DNA from: an uncultured Bacteroidales bacterium
GTDB taxonomy: Bacteria > Bacteroidota > Bacteroidia > Bacteroidales > Paludibacteraceae
Length of the DNA stretch: 64,000 nt
Direction: 5' to 3'
Assembly: GCA_949282265.1 (NCBI GenBank)
Contig: CASDOZ010000005.1
Location: forward strand, 1-64,000
Below are positions 48,438 through 56,976 of this stretch, in pieces. Under the pieces are notes generated by a model. It was not told where the DNA came from. It did no database searches and saw nothing but the letters and a program-made list of their open reading frames with translations. How positions within the stretch are numbered: position 1 is the stretch's first letter; each line of letters opens with the position of its first letter. Made by a program: the position numbers and the translations under genes.

Positions 48438-49784
48438 TCACTCTGCTGCATACAGTGTTTCTTTCAAAATCTCACTAACCGTCGGATGCGCGAAAACACT
48501 TTGTTTCCATTGATCTACCGTCAATTGCTGCCCAATAGCCAGAGCCGCAGTATTAATTATCTCCGATGCACCGTTACCTAACAAATGCACGCCAAGAACA
48601 CGCCCCGTTTCTGAATGGGCAAGTATCTTGCACAAACCATTGACAGCCTCATTTTCAGCCACGAAACGTCCGGAAAAAGCCATTGGCAATTTATGAACCC
48701 GGAATGCAATGCCTTTTTCATGCAAACTTTTCTCTGTTTCCCCCACTCCAGCCAGTTCCGGGTTGGAATATACCACAGCCGGAATGGCATCGTAGCACAT
48801 TTCATCTCCGCCGCCAAGCATTTGTGAAACAGCTACTTCGGCTTCACGGACCGCCGTATGCGCCAGCATGGAAAAGCCGGTGATATCGCCTGCCGCATAC
48901 ACGTTCGGCAACGAAGTCCGCATCGCAGCATCTACCCAGATACCTGCCTTTTCCATTTGCAGATCCAAACATCCCAGCGCCGACCGATTAGGGCGGCGCC
49001 CCATGCACACAATAACCTTATCGGCCGATATGGATTTTTCCTGTCCCTCCTGTTCATAAAGCACGTCATGTCCAGAAATCGCCTTTAAGGCCGCGCCCAA
49101 ATGGAACGAAATACCGCGTTTCGACAAATCCACACGTAATTGCGAAGCCATCTCAACATCCATATTCCCCAGTATCTCAGGCAACAGTTCCAAAACATCC
49201 ACATGAATCCCCAAAGAACTGTATAGGACGGCAAATTCTATCCCGACCACACCGCCGCCGACAATCGCGACGCTATCCGGCAAGGCCGTAGCCGCAAGGG
49301 CATCCGAACTGTTCCATACATTCTCGGAATCCAAACCGGGCAACGTTGGCTGCCAATTCTTAGAACCTGGACACAAGAGCAAATTCTCCGCTTCATACGT
49401 CGCTCCATTGCACGAAATCGTGACTTTTCCCTGTTCGTAAGCCGTCACCACCGCCTCTCCTTGAACCATGAGGAAGTTTTCCGCATTCAATTTTGTACGT
49501 ATTCCTGCCTGTAATTTGCGTATAACCTTGTTCTTGCGCTGGCAAATTTTCTGATAATCAAATGCAACCTTCTCAGCCGACACGCCATATTTGGATGCAT
49601 CCCGGGCCGAAGCATATAATTTGGCACTATACAACAACGTTTTCGTCGGAATGCAACCCTCATTCAAACACGTACCGCCCAAGGCTTTTTGCTCAAACAA
49701 AACAACGGAACGACCTTGTTGCAAGGCACGTTCGGCCGCCGTATAACCAGCTGGACCGCCTCCAATAATAGCAAGAAAATACAT
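48438..49784 (-). CDS. lpdA: Dihydrolipoyl dehydrogenase
   Basis: The 448-residue flavoprotein reoxidises dihydrolipoamide in 2-oxoacid dehydrogenase or glycine cleavage complexes. The FAD site is IIGGGPAGYTAAERA, the redox disulfide GGTCLNEGCIPTK, the NAD site VGGGVVGIEFA, and the C-terminal His-Glu motif AHPTVSEI. No E1/E2 genes are nearby. It is divergent from the acyltransferase gene. Confidence 0.94.
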   Translation of the reverse strand: MYFLAIIGGGPAGYTAAERALQQGRSVVLFEQKALGGTCLNEGCIPTKTLLYSAKLYASARDASKYGVSAEKVAFDYQKICQRKNKVIRKLQAGIRTKLNAENFLMVQGEAVVTAYEQGKVTISCNGATYEAENLLLCPGSKNWQPTLPGLDSENVWNSSDALAATALPDSVAIVGGGVVGIEFAVLYSSLGIHVDVLELLPEILGNMDVEMASQLRVDLSKRGISFHLGAALKAISGHDVLYEQEGQEKSISADKVIVCMGRRPNRSALGCLDLQMEKAGIWVDAAMRTSLPNVYAAGDITGFSMLAHTAVREAEVAVSQMLGGGDEMCYDAIPAVVYSNPELAGVGETEKSLHEKGIAFRVHKLPMAFSGRFVAENEAVNGLCKILAHSETGRVLGVHLLGNGASEIINTAALAIGQQLTVDQWKQSVFAHPTVSEILKETLYAAE

Positions 49785-49813
49785 AATGCAGTAAAGTTTA
49801 TAAACATAAAACG

Positions 49814-49821
49814 CAAAAATA
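49814..49821 (-). promoter_or_regulatory. lpdA -7 element
   Basis: On the - strand TATTTTTG, 29 bases upstream of the lpdA ATG. No -33 match was found. Confidence 0.4.
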
Positions 49822-49842
49822 AATAATTTCCAGGAAAAACAC

Positions 49843-49850
49843 TATCTTTG
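49843..49850 (+). promoter_or_regulatory. Acyltransferase-coaD operon -7 element
   Basis: TATCTTTG, 17 bases before the ATG at 49868. No -33 match was found at the expected distance. Confidence 0.5.
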
Positions 49851-49867
49851 CCCTAAAAATACGGATT

Positions 49868-51007
49868 ATGGATAACAATCAATTCGACGAAATTCGTTCA
49901 TACAGCAACGAGGAAGCACAAATTGTGTACAAGAAACTGGCACAAGAGCCAAACTTCCTGAAAGTCCTGCAATTCGTTATGCCCGGCAAAGTCGAGACAC
50001 TTCTTCCCAAACTCCAAAGCATAAACAGCATAGACCAATTCCAACGGGATGTCATCTACCCTTTCTTGCTTCAATTGGAGCAAGGTACGACCCAAGGTAT
50101 CAGCGGAAGCGGCATTGAAAACATCCAACATGCAGGTCCATGCATCTATATATCCAATCACAGGGATATTGTCTTGGATTCTACATTTTTATGCAAGGTT
50201 TTGATTGAACATAATCTTTCAAGCGTGGAAATTGCCATCGGAAACAACCTGTTGATTTATCCGTGGATAGAGCATTTTGTCCGTGCCAACAAGAGCTTCA
50301 TTGTCAAGCGAGGTGGTTCGCCCCGCGAAATGCTGACAAACTCAATGCGCCTGTCGGCCTATATCAACCATACGCTACACGACAAAAAAAGTTCCATCTG
50401 GATAGCACAACGCGAAGGACGTTGCAAAGACTCCAACGACCGTACTCAGGAAAGCCTTCTGAAAATGCTCAGTATGAGCGGCAAAGGTTCGTTCCTGGAA
50501 AACATAATACAACTAAATATTTGCCCGTTGTCCATTTCATACGAGTATGATCCGTGCGATTACTTGAAAGCCAAAGAGTTCCAACAGAAACGCGACAATC
50601 CGGGCTATAAAAAAACGCAACAGGATGACTTATTGAGTATGCAAACGGGCATCCTGGGCAAAAAAGGACATATCATGTTCCGCTTTACACCTTCCATCAA
50701 CGAGGAGTTGACGGAAATTGCATGCACGACCACGAACAAGAATGAACAAATCGAACTGACGGCCCAAACCATTGACAAGCACATACATGCCAATTACGAA
50801 ATTTACAGCGGCAACAAGGTAGCCTACGACTTGCTGCTTGGGACAAGCCGTTTCGCAAAAGAATATACCACGCAGGAAAAAATGATTTTCGAATCATACA
50901 TACAAGGACAGTTGGACAAAATACAACTTGAACACAAAGACGAAGCATTCCTGCGCCACAAATTATTGGAAATGTATGCAAATCCGTTAATCAATCATTT
51001 GAAATGA
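49868..51007 (+). CDS. PlsC/PlsB-type 1-acyl-glycerophosphate acyltransferase
   Basis: The 379-residue protein has the acyltransferase motif I as NHRDIVLDS (about 97-105) and further blocks FIVKRGGSPREM and WIAQREGRCKD, the pattern of glycerophosphate acyltransferases in membrane lipid synthesis. The positional specificity cannot be told. It overlaps coaD by 4 bases, so the two are translationally coupled. Confidence 0.85.
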   Translation: MDNNQFDEIRSYSNEEAQIVYKKLAQEPNFLKVLQFVMPGKVETLLPKLQSINSIDQFQRDVIYPFLLQLEQGTTQGISGSGIENIQHAGPCIYISNHRDIVLDSTFLCKVLIEHNLSSVEIAIGNNLLIYPWIEHFVRANKSFIVKRGGSPREMLTNSMRLSAYINHTLHDKKSSIWIAQREGRCKDSNDRTQESLLKMLSMSGKGSFLENIIQLNICPLSISYEYDPCDYLKAKEFQQKRDNPGYKKTQQDDLLSMQTGILGKKGHIMFRFTPSINEELTEIACTTTNKNEQIELTAQTIDKHIHANYEIYSGNKVAYDLLLGTSRFAKEYTTQEKMIFESYIQGQLDKIQLEHKDEAFLRHKLLEMYANPLINHLK

Positions 51008-51456
51008 AACGAGCTATTTTTCCCGGGTCATTCGACCCGTTCACCATAGGACATTATTCGATTGTCCAGAGAGGCCTGCAACTGTTCGACGAAATCGTTA
51101 TCGGCATCGGTGTGAACCAGAACAAAAAAGCCTTATTCTCAACCGAACAGAGGCAAGAAATGATACGGCAAGCTTTCGCCAATGAGCCGCGCGTCAAAGT
51201 ACAGGTTTACAATTGCCTGACCGTCGACTTCGCGCAACAAGTGAATGCCGGTTATATCCTGCGTGGATTACGCACTGTTGCGGATTTTGAATATGAACGC
51301 TCCATTGCCGACGCCAACAACAAACTTTCTGGTATTGAAACTGTGATTTTATTCACCGAAGCAAGCTATGCTTTTATTTCATCAACTACCGTTCGCGATT
51401 TGATCGCATACGGCAAAAGTATCCAAACACTATTACCCCCGAATGTTCATATCTAA
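51004..51456 (+). CDS. coaD: Phosphopantetheine adenylyltransferase
   Basis: The 150-residue enzyme transfers AMP to 4'-phosphopantetheine in coenzyme A synthesis. The nucleotidyltransferase motif FPGSFDPFTIGHYSI, RGLRTVADFEYE and ISSTTVRDL (ISSTxxR) are intact. The gene lies between the acyltransferase (4-base overlap) and the S41 protease gene (10-base gap). Confidence 0.97.
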   Translation: MKRAIFPGSFDPFTIGHYSIVQRGLQLFDEIVIGIGVNQNKKALFSTEQRQEMIRQAFANEPRVKVQVYNCLTVDFAQQVNAGYILRGLRTVADFEYERSIADANNKLSGIETVILFTEASYAFISSTTVRDLIAYGKSIQTLLPPNVHI

Positions 51457-51466
51457 ACTATACGAA

Positions 51467-53107
51467 ATGAAACTCAAACCATTGATTTTAATGCTGGCCA
51501 TTAGTTTGCCGGCAATAGCACAAGAACAAAAAGAATTCCGCATAAACAAAAACTTGACCATCTACAACGATGTCATGCGCCAACTGGATTTGAATTATGT
51601 GGACACGCTCAACTATGACCAATTGGTCAAAATGAGCATTGACGCCATGCTCAGCAAACTGGATCCGTACACCGTTTACCTGCCAGAAGACAAAACGGAA
51701 GACTTGCAGTTCATGACCACCGGTGCCTACGGCGGCATCGGAGCCGTGATTTCACAACGCAACGGCAAGAGCTACATCACCGACCCGTATGAAGGTATGC
51801 CGGCACAACGTAACGATGTACGTGCAGGAGACATTATCCTGGAGATTGACGGCAAGACGACCAAAGGCAGAACGCTGAACGAAGTAAGCAACATGCTGCG
51901 TGGCAAACCGCATGACAAAATCCGATTGAAACTGGAACGGTATGGTGAAAAGAAACCCATCATCAAAGAATTCGAACGTGAAACCATACAAATCAACCCC
52001 ATTGGTTATGCAAGCATTGTTGCCAATGGCATAGGATACATACAATTAAATGATTTCACCGACAAGGCCGCCACGGAATTCAAAGCTGCCGTAAACAAAA
52101 TGGTACAATCCGACAGCATCCATGCGCTGATTATCGACCTGCGCGACAACGGTGGCGGAATCATTGACGAAGCCATCAAAATCGTGGGCTATTTCGTGCC
52201 CAAGGGCACCGAAGTCGTCAGCACGAAAGGGAAACTTGCTTCCACGGAACGTGTCTATAAGACAACCACCGAACCCATTTATCCGGACATGAAACTGGCT
52301 GTCCTAATCAACCGCGCTTCCGCATCTGCGTCTGAAATCGTAGCCGGTGCCATGCAAGATTTAGACCGTGCTGTCCTGATTGGCGAACGCACCTTCGGCA
52401 AAGGACTGGTGCAAAACATCCGCCCCATCAGCTATGATGGACATTTGAAAATCACTACAGCCAAATATTATATCCCGAGCGGACGCTGCATACAGGCTAT
52501 CGATTACAGCCACCGCAACGAAGACGGCAGCGTCGGCCGTGTCCCCGACAGCCTGACCCACGTATTCCACACCAAAAGCGGACGCATTGTACGCGATGGA
52601 GGCGGCATCTCGCCCGACATAGACATCAAGCCCAAAGAGGGCATCAACATTACCTATTACATCTATATCCAGAACATGCACTTCGATTTCGCGACAAAAT
52701 ATGTGGCCGAACATCCAACCATTGCCACGCCGGACAAATTCTCCATCAGCAAAGAAGACTACAAAGCCTTTGAAGATTTTCTGAAAGAAAAAGATTTCCA
52801 CTATACCACCGAAACGGAAAAGTTTTACGAGCAACTGCTGGATCTGGCCAGCTATGAAGGTCTGGACAGCATAGCGCGGCCAGAATTCGAAGCACTGAAA
52901 CAGAAACTCACGCCGGATATTTCGCAAGCACTCGTCACTTACAAGGACGACATAACCGACCTGCTGAACATGGAAATCATCAAACGCTACTATTTTCAGA
53001 AAGGCGAAGTGCAATACAGCCTGCGGCACGACAAGGAGTTGCAAAAGGCCAAGGAAATCCTGAATGATGACACGCAACTGAATGAACTACTCAGCAAAAA
53101 ACAGTAA
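51467..53107 (+). CDS. S41-family C-terminal processing peptidase
   Basis: The 546-residue periplasmic protease has a signal peptide (MKLKPLILMLAISLPAIAQ), an N-terminal helical domain and a PDZ domain (about 85-165; GMPAQRNDVRAGDIILEIDG). The peptidase core has the Ser in NRASASASEIVAG and the general-base Lys in FGKGLVQ. CtpA relatives process or degrade envelope proteins. I chose the ATG at 51467; the frame opens 8 codons earlier inside coaD. Confidence 0.93.
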   Translation: MKLKPLILMLAISLPAIAQEQKEFRINKNLTIYNDVMRQLDLNYVDTLNYDQLVKMSIDAMLSKLDPYTVYLPEDKTEDLQFMTTGAYGGIGAVISQRNGKSYITDPYEGMPAQRNDVRAGDIILEIDGKTTKGRTLNEVSNMLRGKPHDKIRLKLERYGEKKPIIKEFERETIQINPIGYASIVANGIGYIQLNDFTDKAATEFKAAVNKMVQSDSIHALIIDLRDNGGGIIDEAIKIVGYFVPKGTEVVSTKGKLASTERVYKTTTEPIYPDMKLAVLINRASASASEIVAGAMQDLDRAVLIGERTFGKGLVQNIRPISYDGHLKITTAKYYIPSGRCIQAIDYSHRNEDGSVGRVPDSLTHVFHTKSGRIVRDGGGISPDIDIKPKEGINITYYIYIQNMHFDFATKYVAEHPTIATPDKFSISKEDYKAFEDFLKEKDFHYTTETEKFYEQLLDLASYEGLDSIARPEFEALKQKLTPDISQALVTYKDDITDLLNMEIIKRYYFQKGEVQYSLRHDKELQKAKEILNDDTQLNELLSKKQ

Positions 53108-53121
53108 GGCTATAAAACAAG

Positions 53122-53154
53122 AACCGCCTGAGGCACTTACCTCAGGCGGTTTCC
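53122..53154. terminator. Two-way terminator between S41 and aminotransferase genes
   Basis: A perfect 12-bp stem (AACCGCCTGAGG 53122-53133 with 53140-53151) with a 6-base loop. It ends the housekeeping operon on + and the glycan-locus transcript on -. The T-run is short on the + side. Confidence 0.8.
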
Positions 53155-53164
53155 ATATCATTTC

Positions 53165-54409
53165 CTACACCAGCAGTTTTCGGATTTCACTAACGACATA
53201 ACGGACGTCATCCTCAGTGACGCACGGGCCACTCGGCAGGCACAACCCCACTTTAAACAAGCTTTCACTTACGCCATTTACATAGGCTGGATTGTTTTTG
53301 TACACAGGCTGTTTATGCATTGGTTTCCAAAGAGGACGCGATTCTATCCCGGCGGTATCCAGTTGCATACGCATCGCCTCCACATTGGGGTTCGGCTCAC
53401 AATCGGTATGTGCATTCGTTGCCTCATGCGTCACACCTGCCGCACCACCGACTGCCCCTTGTATAACAGCTCCATAAGCTAGTTCCTCTCCTCTCACCTT
53501 GACTGACGGAGCAATGGTAATCGTATTCAACCAATAGTTGCTGTCGTAGCGTGGCGATGGATTCTCATGCAAATGTATTCCTTCCACATCGGCCAGCAAT
53601 TCCTTATACAAGGCCGCAAGACGTTTATGGTGATCAATATGCTGTTGCAATACAGTCATCTGCCCACGACCAATGCCGGCACAGATATTTGACATGCGGT
53701 AATTGTATCCGATTTCCTCGTGTTGATAATAAGGATATGATTCTCGAGCCTGTGTAGCGTAGAACATTATCTTCTGTTTGGCTTCCATATCAGGACAAAC
53801 CAACGCACCTCCACCAGAAGTCGTGATCATCTTATTGCCATTGAACGACAGCACCCCATATTTGCCGAACGTGCCGCACACCTTGCCATCAAACCGGCTA
53901 CCGAGTCCTTCAGCAGCATCTTCAATCACAGGGATATCATATTTATTGGCTACCGCCATGATTTCATCGATTTTTGCCGGCATGCCATACAGATAGACCG
54001 GCACAATAGCTTTCGGCTTTTTGCCCGTTTTCTCCATACGGTCAAGTATTGCCTTTTCCAGCAATTGCGGATCCATATTCCATGTATCCTGTTCCGAATC
54101 GACAAATACTGGTGTTGCACCCAGATAAGTCACAGGATGCGAAGAAGCACAGAATGTAAAGCTTTGCACAAGCACCTCATCGCCCGGCCCTACCCCGCAG
54201 GCCAATAAAGCCAGATGCACCGCAGCCGTTCCGGCCGAAAGAGCTACGATTTCTTTCTCACCACCGGCAAACTGTTTCAAATCTTCCTCAAATCCATTCA
54301 CATTCGGTCCGAGAGGCACTACCCAGTTCGTGTCAAAAGCCTCCTGGATAAACTTCATTTCATTGCCGCTCATGTGAGCCAGGCAAAGATAAATTCGTTT
54401 CTGAGTCAT
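53165..54409 (-). CDS. DegT/DnrJ/EryC1/StrS-family sugar aminotransferase (PglE-like)
   Basis: The 414-residue PLP enzyme is predicted to aminate a nucleotide-linked 4-keto sugar. The PLP lysine is in SFNGNKMITTSGGG, with VIEDAAEGLGS upstream. The sequence is closest in style to PglE/PseC-type transferases that supply 4-amino sugars such as bacillosamine. The expected partners, a PglC-like transferase and a PglD/NeuD-like acyltransferase, are in the same locus. It follows the ATPase gene by 23 bases. Confidence 0.88.
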   Translation of the reverse strand: MTQKRIYLCLAHMSGNEMKFIQEAFDTNWVVPLGPNVNGFEEDLKQFAGGEKEIVALSAGTAAVHLALLACGVGPGDEVLVQSFTFCASSHPVTYLGATPVFVDSEQDTWNMDPQLLEKAILDRMEKTGKKPKAIVPVYLYGMPAKIDEIMAVANKYDIPVIEDAAEGLGSRFDGKVCGTFGKYGVLSFNGNKMITTSGGGALVCPDMEAKQKIMFYATQARESYPYYQHEEIGYNYRMSNICAGIGRGQMTVLQQHIDHHKRLAALYKELLADVEGIHLHENPSPRYDSNYWLNTITIAPSVKVRGEELAYGAVIQGAVGGAAGVTHEATNAHTDCEPNPNVEAMRMQLDTAGIESRPLWKPMHKQPVYKNNPAYVNGVSESLFKVGLCLPSGPCVTEDDVRYVVSEIRKLLV

Positions 54410-54432
54410 AGTATATTCCTATTTTTCAAAAT

Positions 54433-55758
54433 TTACATATCCTCTATTGAGAGTCCTTTATATAAAATCTCATAGCCTTCATAAGCGCCTACAGATTTCA
54501 TAAAAGAAGCAGCTTTGGACTTTAGTATATCTTCATCAAAATTTTTTGATTGTCTTTTTACCTCAATGAATTCAAGCTTTTTATCCACCTCATCTTCAGC
54601 AATGATATCAATCTCGTTTTCTCCTTTTCTATCGTGCCAATAACCAAGGCGTGTATAAGAGCCTTGCTCTTTCAACACTTCCATAAAATACTGTTCAAGA
54701 GATTTTCCGCTCACTGTTGCAAAATCTCTTTCCGCAATAGACTTCAATTTCTCATTTCCCCCTGCCTCAATTATATGTGAATACTTATACACAAATCGGA
54801 ACCAGAACTTCAGAAATTGATCATCGATTGTATAATGCACATTCTTATTTGCCGATTTCTCATATAATGGCTGTTGTTTGCTTATCAGACCATATTCCTC
54901 ATTGAGATTCTTCAAATATCCCGACAATTCTTTGATGTTAAGAGCATTCTCCAGTTCCGTTCTTGTATTCTTTCCTTGAGCAATAAGTGTCAGAATAGAA
55001 AAATAGATTCCATAATCCTTACCAAACTCATCCACAAGCATATTTTTTCCTTCCGGCAGGAAATAGGAGTCACGTTCAAAAAACATGTTCAACATTGTTT
55101 TCTCCGTGAATTTCTTATAGTCAATAAACATTTCAACATATTTAGCGACTCCTCCTGTCAAGGTATAAAGTGCCAACAAATCCGACTTTTTATATCCGGG
55201 ACAATATTCTGCCATAATCTCCTTCATGACCGATGGTCTGAAAGGACGGACATGCATGGTTGCTGTTTGTCGGCCAAACAGGGGTTCTTTCTTATCCTTG
55301 AATATTTTATTCATCAAGGTGTTCACCGACCCAGCAACAATAAGATTGATACGCGCCTTGGTTTTGCAGCTGTCCCAGATATTCTGCATATCAGAATAGA
55401 TGGAAGGATTTACCCTGTAGAAATCCTGAAACTCATCGATAAACAGAGTGACATGTTGCGTCTGTGCCAGTTCCATGACGAACCGAAACACAGCAGCAAA
55501 GGAAGTTCCTTTTGCATCCATCATGGGAATGTTGAGTTTCGTTCGAATCTCTTCTATGAAAATTTCACACAGACTGGCTTCCGCTTTTCTGGCAACAAAA
55601 AAGTAGAGAAGAGTTTTACCTTCATAAAACCTCCTCACCAACTCTGTTTTACCGATACGCCGCCTACCGGTAACAATGGTAAATTGTGCCGTCTCCTGAG
55701 ATAATTCCTCTATTTCCCTGAACTTCTCAAATTCTATTTCCCTATCAAAAAATCTCAT
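54433..55758 (-). CDS. Archaeal-type AAA ATPase with DUF234/nuclease-like C terminus
   Basis: The 441-residue protein has Walker A TGRRRIGKTELV (about 30-42), Walker B FIDEFQDF and the arginine-rich region GRQTATMHVRPFRP. A winged-helix region follows, then a C-terminal DUF234-like segment. ENEIDIIAEDEVDKKLEFIEVKRQ in that segment has the D-ExK spacing of PD-(D/E)XK nucleases. The function of this family is not established. The gene lies between the PglC-like and PglE-like genes and has its own promoter and palindromic site, so it looks like a self-contained insertion. Confidence 0.85.
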   Translation of the reverse strand: MRFFDREIEFEKFREIEELSQETAQFTIVTGRRRIGKTELVRRFYEGKTLLYFFVARKAEASLCEIFIEEIRTKLNIPMMDAKGTSFAAVFRFVMELAQTQHVTLFIDEFQDFYRVNPSIYSDMQNIWDSCKTKARINLIVAGSVNTLMNKIFKDKKEPLFGRQTATMHVRPFRPSVMKEIMAEYCPGYKKSDLLALYTLTGGVAKYVEMFIDYKKFTEKTMLNMFFERDSYFLPEGKNMLVDEFGKDYGIYFSILTLIAQGKNTRTELENALNIKELSGYLKNLNEEYGLISKQQPLYEKSANKNVHYTIDDQFLKFWFRFVYKYSHIIEAGGNEKLKSIAERDFATVSGKSLEQYFMEVLKEQGSYTRLGYWHDRKGENEIDIIAEDEVDKKLEFIEVKRQSKNFDEDILKSKAASFMKSVGAYEGYEILYKGLSIEDM

Positions 55759-55789
55759 TATCGCAAGCCTTTATTCGTAACACATATTA

Positions 55790-55807
55790 CCGTAATAGAC
55801 ATTACGG
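55790..55807 (-). promoter_or_regulatory. Palindromic operator-like site at the ATPase promoter
   Basis: CCGTAAT-AGAC-ATTACGG is a perfect 7-bp inverted repeat with a 4-base spacer, extendable to 10 bp with one mismatch. It begins about 8 bases after the -7 element, so it covers the expected transcript start and early leader. A repressor bound there could block transcription; an RNA hairpin is the alternative. Confidence 0.55.
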
Positions 55808-55814
55808 AAACGTG

Positions 55815-55846
55815 CAAATGTAGCTATATTATCTCATTTGTGCAAA
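55815..55846 (-). promoter_or_regulatory. Promoter of the AAA ATPase gene
   Basis: On the - strand TTTG (55846-55843), exactly 20 bases, TACATTTG (55822-55815): a full consensus promoter in the gap between the PglC-like gene and the ATPase gene. Confidence 0.85.
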
Positions 55847-55896
55847 AAACTCGTCCGTTTAATCTGTGTATTTGTTGTTGTCTGCAAGACACCTCA

Positions 55897-56505
55897 TTAA
55901 TTATGCCCATTAAAGGTTTCTGCTGTAGCTTCACCTTCTGAAGAGATTCCTTCTCTTACAAATACCTTTTTAATAGTCAAGAAAAGAATCTTACAATCCA
56001 AAGCAAACGTAAGATGGTCAACATACCACACATCATATTCAAACTTCTTGGTATGAGAGATTGCATTACGCCCATTGATTTGTGCCCACCCTGTAATACC
56101 TGGTCTAACCTCATGTCTCCTCATTTGTTCTGCTGTATAAAGCGGAAGATATTTCACTAAAAGAGGACGAGGGCCAATCAAAGCCATATCACCTTTTAGC
56201 ACATTAAAAAGCTGAGGTAATTCGTCCAACGAAAGAGAGCGAACAATACGTCCAACCTTTGTCAGACGTTGGGCATCCGGCAAAAGATTGCCATCTGCAT
56301 CCCTTTCATCAGTCATTGTCTTAAACTTTATCACTCTGAATATCTTTGCATTTTTCCCAGGACGCTCTTGCGTAAAAAATGCCCCACCACCTTTATTGGC
56401 AAAATGCAAAAAAATAGATGTAAAAAACAATATTGGCGATAACACAACAATAGCGACAAACGCTATGCAGAAATCAAGAAATCGTTTTATTCCGTTTTTA
56501 TACAT
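55897..56505 (-). CDS. PglC/WcaJ-type undecaprenyl-phosphate sugar transferase
   Basis: The 202-residue membrane enzyme starts glycan assembly by moving a sugar phosphate from a UDP-sugar to undecaprenyl phosphate. It has one N-terminal membrane helix (about 12-33) and the catalytic domain with [40 protein letters not shown] and [15 protein letters not shown]. It begins 2 bases after the restored stop of the acyltransferase gene, so its translation may be affected by the frame state of that gene. Confidence 0.94.
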   Translation of the reverse strand: MYKNGIKRFLDFCIAFVAIVVLSPILFFTSIFLHFANKGGGAFFTQERPGKNAKIFRVIKFKTMTDERDADGNLLPDAQRLTKVGRIVRSLSLDELPQLFNVLKGDMALIGPRPLLVKYLPLYTAEQMRRHEVRPGITGWAQINGRNAISHTKKFEYDVWYVDHLTFALDCKILFLTIKKVFVREGISSEGEATAETFNGHN

Positions 56506-56507
56506 GA

Positions 56508-56923
56508 CTATACAATCTTACCCTTTTCAACCCTAACATCTTGTTTAATTATACGTGCTGGATTACCCACTACAATACAATTATCGGGAATATCATGTGT
56601 TACCACACTGCCCCCCCCCCTATAACAACTTGATTACCAACGTTTAAACCTGGCATCACAATGCTATTAATGCCTATTACACAATTGTTACCTATATAAG
56701 TATCTGCCTTTAACGAACGGCAGTGATCATGTGTCAATACATACGCTCCTGCCAAAATCCACGTATTGTCACCAATATGAATTCCTTTTGGGTTAATACT
56801 CTTATCCAAATGTGCTTTATATGATATGCGAACACCTTTTCCTATATCCATTCCATAAATTTTCCGTAAGTACGTTGGATAAATATCGCTAAGTATGTTC
56901 CATAGTTTACTCCTTATACTCAT
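56508..56923 (-). pseudogene. Hexapeptide acyltransferase, frameshifted at a G10 tract (possibly phase-variable)
   Basis: The intact frame from 56923 encodes a left-handed beta-helix acyltransferase (GIHIGDNTWILAGAYVLTHDH, YIGNNCVIGINSIVMPG). After NQVVIGGG it hits a stop, giving 107 residues. Past the G tract (56611-56620 on +) the family's usual end continues in another frame: SVVTHDIPDNCIVVGNPARII, stopping at 56508. Eight or eleven G residues would restore a ~137-residue protein. It is either switched off here by slippage, truly broken, or a sequencing error in the homopolymer. Confidence 0.85.
56611..56620 (-). repeat. Homopolymer tract C10 (+) / G10 (-)
   Basis: Ten identical bases lie within the 3' third of the acyltransferase coding sequence, encoding its glycine run. 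No other C/G homopolymer this long was noticed in the window. Confidence 0.97.
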
Positions 56924-56976
56924 ATTGATTGTTCTTATAAGACTTTATTCTAAAAAATGAGCCAATAAGATTCTAA

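Noticed and set aside
54874..55704. 276-codon open frame on the + strand
   Set aside because: It is antisense to the AAA ATPase gene, which has clear motifs and a promoter; the antisense product has no recognisable domain.
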